Made by a program: the position numbers and the translations under genes
NCBI GenBank assembly: GCA_910578235.1
Contig: CAJTPP010000029.1
Span: 15,440 to 26,083 of the forward strand
Source of the DNA: an uncultured Clostridia bacterium
GTDB lineage: Bacteria; Bacillota; Clostridia; UBA1381
Length of the DNA stretch: 10,644 nt
Direction of reading: 5' to 3'
In this document: positions 7,402 to 10,644 of the stretch, piece by piece
Numbering within the stretch: position 1 is the stretch's first letter
Layout: each line of letters begins with the position of its first letter
The notes under the pieces: model-generated
Seen by the model: only the letters and a program-made list of their open reading frames with translations
Told to the model about the DNA's origin: nothing
Databases searched by the model: none

Positions 7402-9138
7402 ATGAGAACACAGTTATTTGCCGAAAAGAAGCGTATAAAAGAAAATATAAAAAATGATTTGTTTCTGCAAAAACAGCTTGAAGCAATAAAAGCGGACGCG
7501 GATATTCTTATGAAGGAAGAAACAGTTTCTTTGTCTTATGACGCTTTTAAGACATTTTATATTACAGGCAGCCGCAAAGAATATGAACGCGGATATTTTT
7601 GCCACAGACGGCGTATTAATCATTTTGCTGTTTTATCGGCTGTGTATGAGGATAACAGTGAATATATCCGTTTTCTTCAGGACGCGGTGTGGGCGGTATT
7701 GGATGAATTTGCATGGTCGTTACCGGCTCATATTCCCCAGGGTACTGAAATTACGGAATGCGAGACATGGATAGATTTGTTTGCCGCTGAAACAGCGTTT
7801 ACGCTTGCGGAAATAGCCTCTATGCTCAGCGGCAGACTGGATGACGTGATTATTGAGCGTATTGCGCGCGAAGTGCGCAGACGCGTAATTATACCGTACC
7901 TGAGCGGCAGAAAAAACAGTTGGGATTGTCTGGAAAACAATTGGTCTGCGGTGTGCGCGGGAAGCGTGGGCGCGGCGTTCCTTTATCTCGCTGACGACAG
8001 CGAGATAAAAGCTGCAATGCCAAGGCTGAAAAATACGCTTGAATGTTATTTAAAAGGTTTCGGTAATGACGGCGTATGTGTCGAGGGACTAAATTACTGG
8101 ATTTACGGTTTCGGATATTTTACATATTTTGCACAGCTGCTATGCGAATACACGGACGGAGGAGACAATCTTTTTAATAATGACAAAGTTAAAAATATTG
8201 CGCTATTCCCTCAGAAAATATACTTTAAGAATAATAATACCGTCAGTTTTTCGGATTGCGGCAATAAATTTATACACAGAAGCGGTCTGACACATTTTCT
8301 TAAAAAACGTTATGACGATATTGCTGTGCCGAATGATGACAGCGCGCTTGAGTTTGACGGCGACAGTTGTTATCGTTTTGCGCATCTTATAAGAGATTTC
8401 GCATGGCGGGACAGTCAAATTCAGATGAGTGGAGAAGAAAAAGAGTGCTTTGAGTATTTTGAGAATGCGGCATGGTATATAAAAAAAACAAGGTTATATG
8501 AATTTGCGGCGAAGGCCGGAGTTAATAATGAGTCGCATAACCACAATGATATTGCATCTTTTTTGCTTAATGTAAGCGGATGTCCGGTTGTAACGGATCC
8601 CGGCAGGGGTGAATATACGGCGGATTATTTTAGTGACAAACGATATGAATATTTTGCTCCGTCCGCGCTTGCGCACAGCGTGCCTATAATAAACGGAAAG
8701 GTTCAGCAGGCTGGGGGAATGTATCGCGGCAGTATAGTAAAAGCTGAAAATAACAATCTCGTGATTAATTTTGAGAACGCCTATGATGATAAAAACTTAA
8801 AAAAGCTTAGCAGAAGCTTTATGTTTTATGAAGATAAAATTGTTATGAGTGATAAAATCTCTTTTACGGGAAAACCGCTCGGCGTGACAGAGCATTTTGT
8901 CTTAGATAACCGGCCTGTCCAGAGTGACAGAGGATTAATTATGGGAAATATTCAGATGTGTTATGATGAAGGGATGTTTGACTGTAAAATATCCGAAAAA
9001 ACATTCGCGGCGGATTATGACAAATACAAGACGGTTTATATAGCTGATTTGGAATGTATAAACCCTGAAAAAGAAATGGAAATAGTTTTTGAAATAAATG
9101 TAGCAAAGGCTTCAAAGGAGGATAAATCTTATGAATAA
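7402..9138 (+). CDS. Heparinase II/III-like protein (putative polysaccharide lyase), cytoplasmic
   Basis: A 578-residue protein with the two-part layout of heparinase II/III-type lyases (the PL12/15/17/21 type): an alpha-helical (alpha/alpha toroid-like) half to about residue 340 and a beta-sandwich half after it. Family-like landmarks are ENNWSAVCAG (178-187), EGLNYWIYGFGYF (228-240, with Tyr candidates for the catalytic acid), SHNHND (378-383, His/Asn catalytic or metal-site region at the start of the beta half), DPGRGEY (399-405) and AHSVPIING (424-432). These enzymes cleave uronic-acid glycosidic bonds by beta-elimination. No signal peptide is present, whereas many characterised relatives are periplasmic or secreted, so it probably acts on imported oligosaccharides. 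The start is fixed by AGGAG (7390-7394), 7 bases before the ATG, and a promoter candidate lies just upstream. The stop overlaps the oxidoreductase start by 8 bases. The exact PL family and the substrate cannot be assigned by eye; a non-lyase member of this superfamily remains possible. Confidence 0.85.
   Translation: MRTQLFAEKKRIKENIKNDLFLQKQLEAIKADADILMKEETVSLSYDAFKTFYITGSRKEYERGYFCHRRRINHFAVLSAVYEDNSEYIRFLQDAVWAVLDEFAWSLPAHIPQGTEITECETWIDLFAAETAFTLAEIASMLSGRLDDVIIERIAREVRRRVIIPYLSGRKNSWDCLENNWSAVCAGSVGAAFLYLADDSEIKAAMPRLKNTLECYLKGFGNDGVCVEGLNYWIYGFGYFTYFAQLLCEYTDGGDNLFNNDKVKNIALFPQKIYFKNNNTVSFSDCGNKFIHRSGLTHFLKKRYDDIAVPNDDSALEFDGDSCYRFAHLIRDFAWRDSQIQMSGEEKECFEYFENAAWYIKKTRLYEFAAKAGVNNESHNHNDIASFLLNVSGCPVVTDPGRGEYTADYFSDKRYEYFAPSALAHSVPIINGKVQQAGGMYRGSIVKAENNNLVINFENAYDDKNLKKLSRSFMFYEDKIVMSDKISFTGKPLGVTEHFVLDNRPVQSDRGLIMGNIQMCYDEGMFDCKISEKTFAADYDKYKTVYIADLECINPEKEMEIVFEINVAKASKEDKSYE
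7982..8009. repeat. Perfect 12-bp inverted repeat with 4-base loop inside the heparinase-like gene
   Basis: TTTATCTCGCTG (7982-7993), loop ACGA, then CAGCGAGATAAA (7998-8009), with no mismatch. It encodes the LYLADDSEIK stretch. Neither strand has a T-tract after it, so it is not an intrinsic terminator. An RNA hairpin that affects translation or mRNA decay, or chance, are the options. Confidence 0.75.
9114..9121 (+). promoter_or_regulatory. Strong ribosome binding site that sets the oxidoreductase start
   Basis: AAAGGAGG, a near-full match to the 16S rRNA 3' end, lies 9 bases before the ATG at 9131 and inside the last codons of the heparinase-like gene. It supports the 8-base overlapping start and suggests translational coupling. 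Confidence 0.85.
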
Positions 9139-10644
9139 AAACCTTAGAAGTATCAGACACGCGGTTGATTTATGCGTTGTCGGAGGCGGGCTGGCCGGAA
9201 TGTGCGCGGCGGTTTCGGCGGCGCGTCACGGAATAAAAGTAGCGCTTATGCATGACCGTCCTGTGTACGGCGGTAACGCGTCGAGTGAAATCAGGATGTG
9301 GGTATGCGGAGCGCACGGTGAGAATAATCGTGAGACAGGCATAATAGAGGAAATAGCGCTTGAAACATTGTATCAAAATCCGTACAGACGATATCCTGTA
9401 TGGGACAGTATTTTATTTGAGCTTATTAAAAATGAAAAAAATATTACTCCTATTTTAAATTGCTCATGCAATGACGCTGAGATGGACGGAGCGCGTATAA
9501 AAAGTGTTACGGGCTGGCAGACGACAACACAGTGCTATCATATCGTGGAAGCAAAGCTTTTTGCGGACTGTTCAGGAGACAGCATTCTGGCTCCTCTTAC
9601 AGGCGCAAAGTATCGCTGGGGACGTGAGGGCAGAAGTGAATTTAATGAGGATATAGCTCCCGAAACAGCGGATAAAAAAACAATGGGTTTATCGTGTCTT
9701 ATTCAGGCTCGTGAAACTGATAAAAAGCATACATATATCGCTCCGTCGTGGGCGAGAAAGTTTACAAAGGAAGATTTGCCGTACAGACTGCCTGATATGA
9801 AAGATCCTGAGGAAAATTTCTGGTATATGGAGCTTGGAGGCGAGGGGGATACAATACATGATACCGAAAAGCTTCGTGATGAGCTTATAAGCGTTGCGTA
9901 CGGCATATGGGATTTTGTAAAGAACAGCGGCGAATATGACGCTGACAACTGGGAGCTTGACTTTGTGGGTTTTCTGCCAGGAAAACGTGAGAGCCGCAGA
10001 TATGTAGGAGATTATATAATGACTCAGAATGACGTCAAGAGCGGCGGACATTTTGATGACATAATAGCTTACGGCGGATGGACTATGGACGATCACAATC
10101 CCGCGGGGATAAATACAAGAGAAAAGCCGAATATATTTCATCCCGCTCCGTCTCCGTTTGGAATACCATACAGATGTGTGTATTCGGCAAATATAGAAAA
10201 TTTGTATTTTGCGGGGCGTAATATAAGCGTTACGCATACTGCAATGAGCGCGTCAAGAGTTATGGCGACATGCGCTCTGCTCGGTCAGGCTGTGGGAACA
10301 GCGGCCGCGATCGCGGCAGGGAACAATATCAGTCCCCGTGAAGTCGGCGTGAATTATATAGATGGACTTAAGCAGACGCTTATGGATGACGGATGCTGGC
10401 TTCCGTATAATAAAACGGAGCTGTCAGATATCACGAGAAGCGCGGAGCTTTCATCAGACGGAGAAAATGCGGAAAAGCTTTTAAACGGCGTCGAGCGTCC
10501 GCGGGGAGAAGAGGATAACTGCTGGAGGGGAAGCGTAGGAGACACAATCACTTTTACATTTGACACTGAGCGCATGATAAACGAGGTCAGGCTTGTATTT
10601 AACAGCGATCTGAACAGGGAGACAACGGGAGCGGGCGGCTATAT
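9131..10644 (+). CDS. FAD-dependent oxidoreductase (PF12831-like), 3' partial
   Basis: The frame is open from the ATG at 9131 to the window end (504 complete codons), so the gene runs off the right edge. A Rossmann dinucleotide-binding motif is at residues 18-23 (VVGGGLAG), followed by the typical RPVYGGNASSEIRMW (43-57). A second FAD-binding block is at 357-393 (NLYFAGRNIS, then RVMATCALLGQAVGTAAA). This pattern is that of the FAD_oxidored family, commonly found beside sugar-degrading enzymes but with few known reactions. Residues from about 430 on are outside the usual FAD core; GSVGDTITFTFDTE and NEVRLVFNSDLN look like a beta-sandwich of discoidin or carbohydrate-binding type. There is no signal peptide. 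The start overlaps the heparinase-like gene by 8 bases with a strong ribosome binding site. Oxidation of a sugar or unsaturated uronate product of the upstream enzymes is the contextual guess; the electron acceptor is unknown. Confidence 0.88.
   Translation, partial: MNKNLRSIRHAVDLCVVGGGLAGMCAAVSAARHGIKVALMHDRPVYGGNASSEIRMWVCGAHGENNRETGIIEEIALETLYQNPYRRYPVWDSILFELIKNEKNITPILNCSCNDAEMDGARIKSVTGWQTTTQCYHIVEAKLFADCSGDSILAPLTGAKYRWGREGRSEFNEDIAPETADKKTMGLSCLIQARETDKKHTYIAPSWARKFTKEDLPYRLPDMKDPEENFWYMELGGEGDTIHDTEKLRDELISVAYGIWDFVKNSGEYDADNWELDFVGFLPGKRESRRYVGDYIMTQNDVKSGGHFDDIIAYGGWTMDDHNPAGINTREKPNIFHPAPSPFGIPYRCVYSANIENLYFAGRNISVTHTAMSASRVMATCALLGQAVGTAAAIAAGNNISPREVGVNYIDGLKQTLMDDGCWLPYNKTELSDITRSAELSSDGENAEKLLNGVERPRGEEDNCWRGSVGDTITFTFDTERMINEVRLVFNSDLNRETTGAGGY

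Noticed and set aside
9689..10237. Open frame of 182 codons on the minus strand inside the oxidoreductase gene
   Set aside because: It opposes conserved FAD-family sequence, and its translation resembles no family.
10304..10317. Perfect 14-bp palindrome GCCGCGATCGCGGC
   Set aside because: It encodes part of the conserved Ala-rich FAD-binding helix (TAAAIAAG), where runs of GCG/GCC/GCA codons make such palindromes easy. It does not recur in the window.

Overview
The window is a dense, single-strand carbohydrate-utilisation locus. All six genes lie on the + strand, no gap between genes exceeds about 100 bases, and there are no tRNA, rRNA, CRISPR or insertion-sequence signals. The organism is most likely a Bacillota (Clostridia-type) gut or plant-matter fermenter. 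The reasons are a lipoprotein ABC sugar-binding protein of the Firmicutes DUF3502 type, a surface protein anchored by three SLH domains, strong AAGGAGG-type ribosome binding sites, and AT-leaning intergenic DNA. SLH-anchored beta-helix enzymes next to such transport genes recall pectin specialists such as Monoglobus, but that genus-level idea is inference only.

Layout. Bases 1-1496 hold most of a solute-binding lipoprotein; its signal peptide, and probably the partner permeases, lie upstream of the window. After 23 bases comes a 962-residue secreted protein (1520-4408) with a signal peptide, three SLH domains and a long right-handed beta-helix. A clear Rho-independent terminator (4426-4471) follows. 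Then come a GH28-like beta-helix protein without a signal peptide (4504-6651), an SGNH/GDSL esterase overlapping it by one base (6651-7313), an 88-base gap with a good sigma-A-type promoter candidate (7339-7366), a heparinase II/III-like lyase without a signal peptide (7402-9138), and an FAD-dependent oxidoreductase overlapping the lyase by eight bases and running off the right edge (9131-10644).

How the parts may fit together (inference). The SLH protein would bind or trim a polysaccharide at the cell surface, and the ABC transporter would import the oligosaccharides. Inside the cell the GH28-like enzyme, the esterase and the lyase-like enzyme would remove uronic-acid linkages and acyl groups, and the oxidoreductase would act on a released sugar or derivative. 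The enzyme families point to an acidic, acylated glycan such as a pectin (rhamnogalacturonan) or another uronate polymer, but nothing in the sequence fixes the substrate. The most unusual aspects are the entirely cytoplasmic GH28-like / heparinase-like / oxidoreductase set, the altered active site of the GH28-like protein, and the FAD enzyme with an extra C-terminal beta-rich region.
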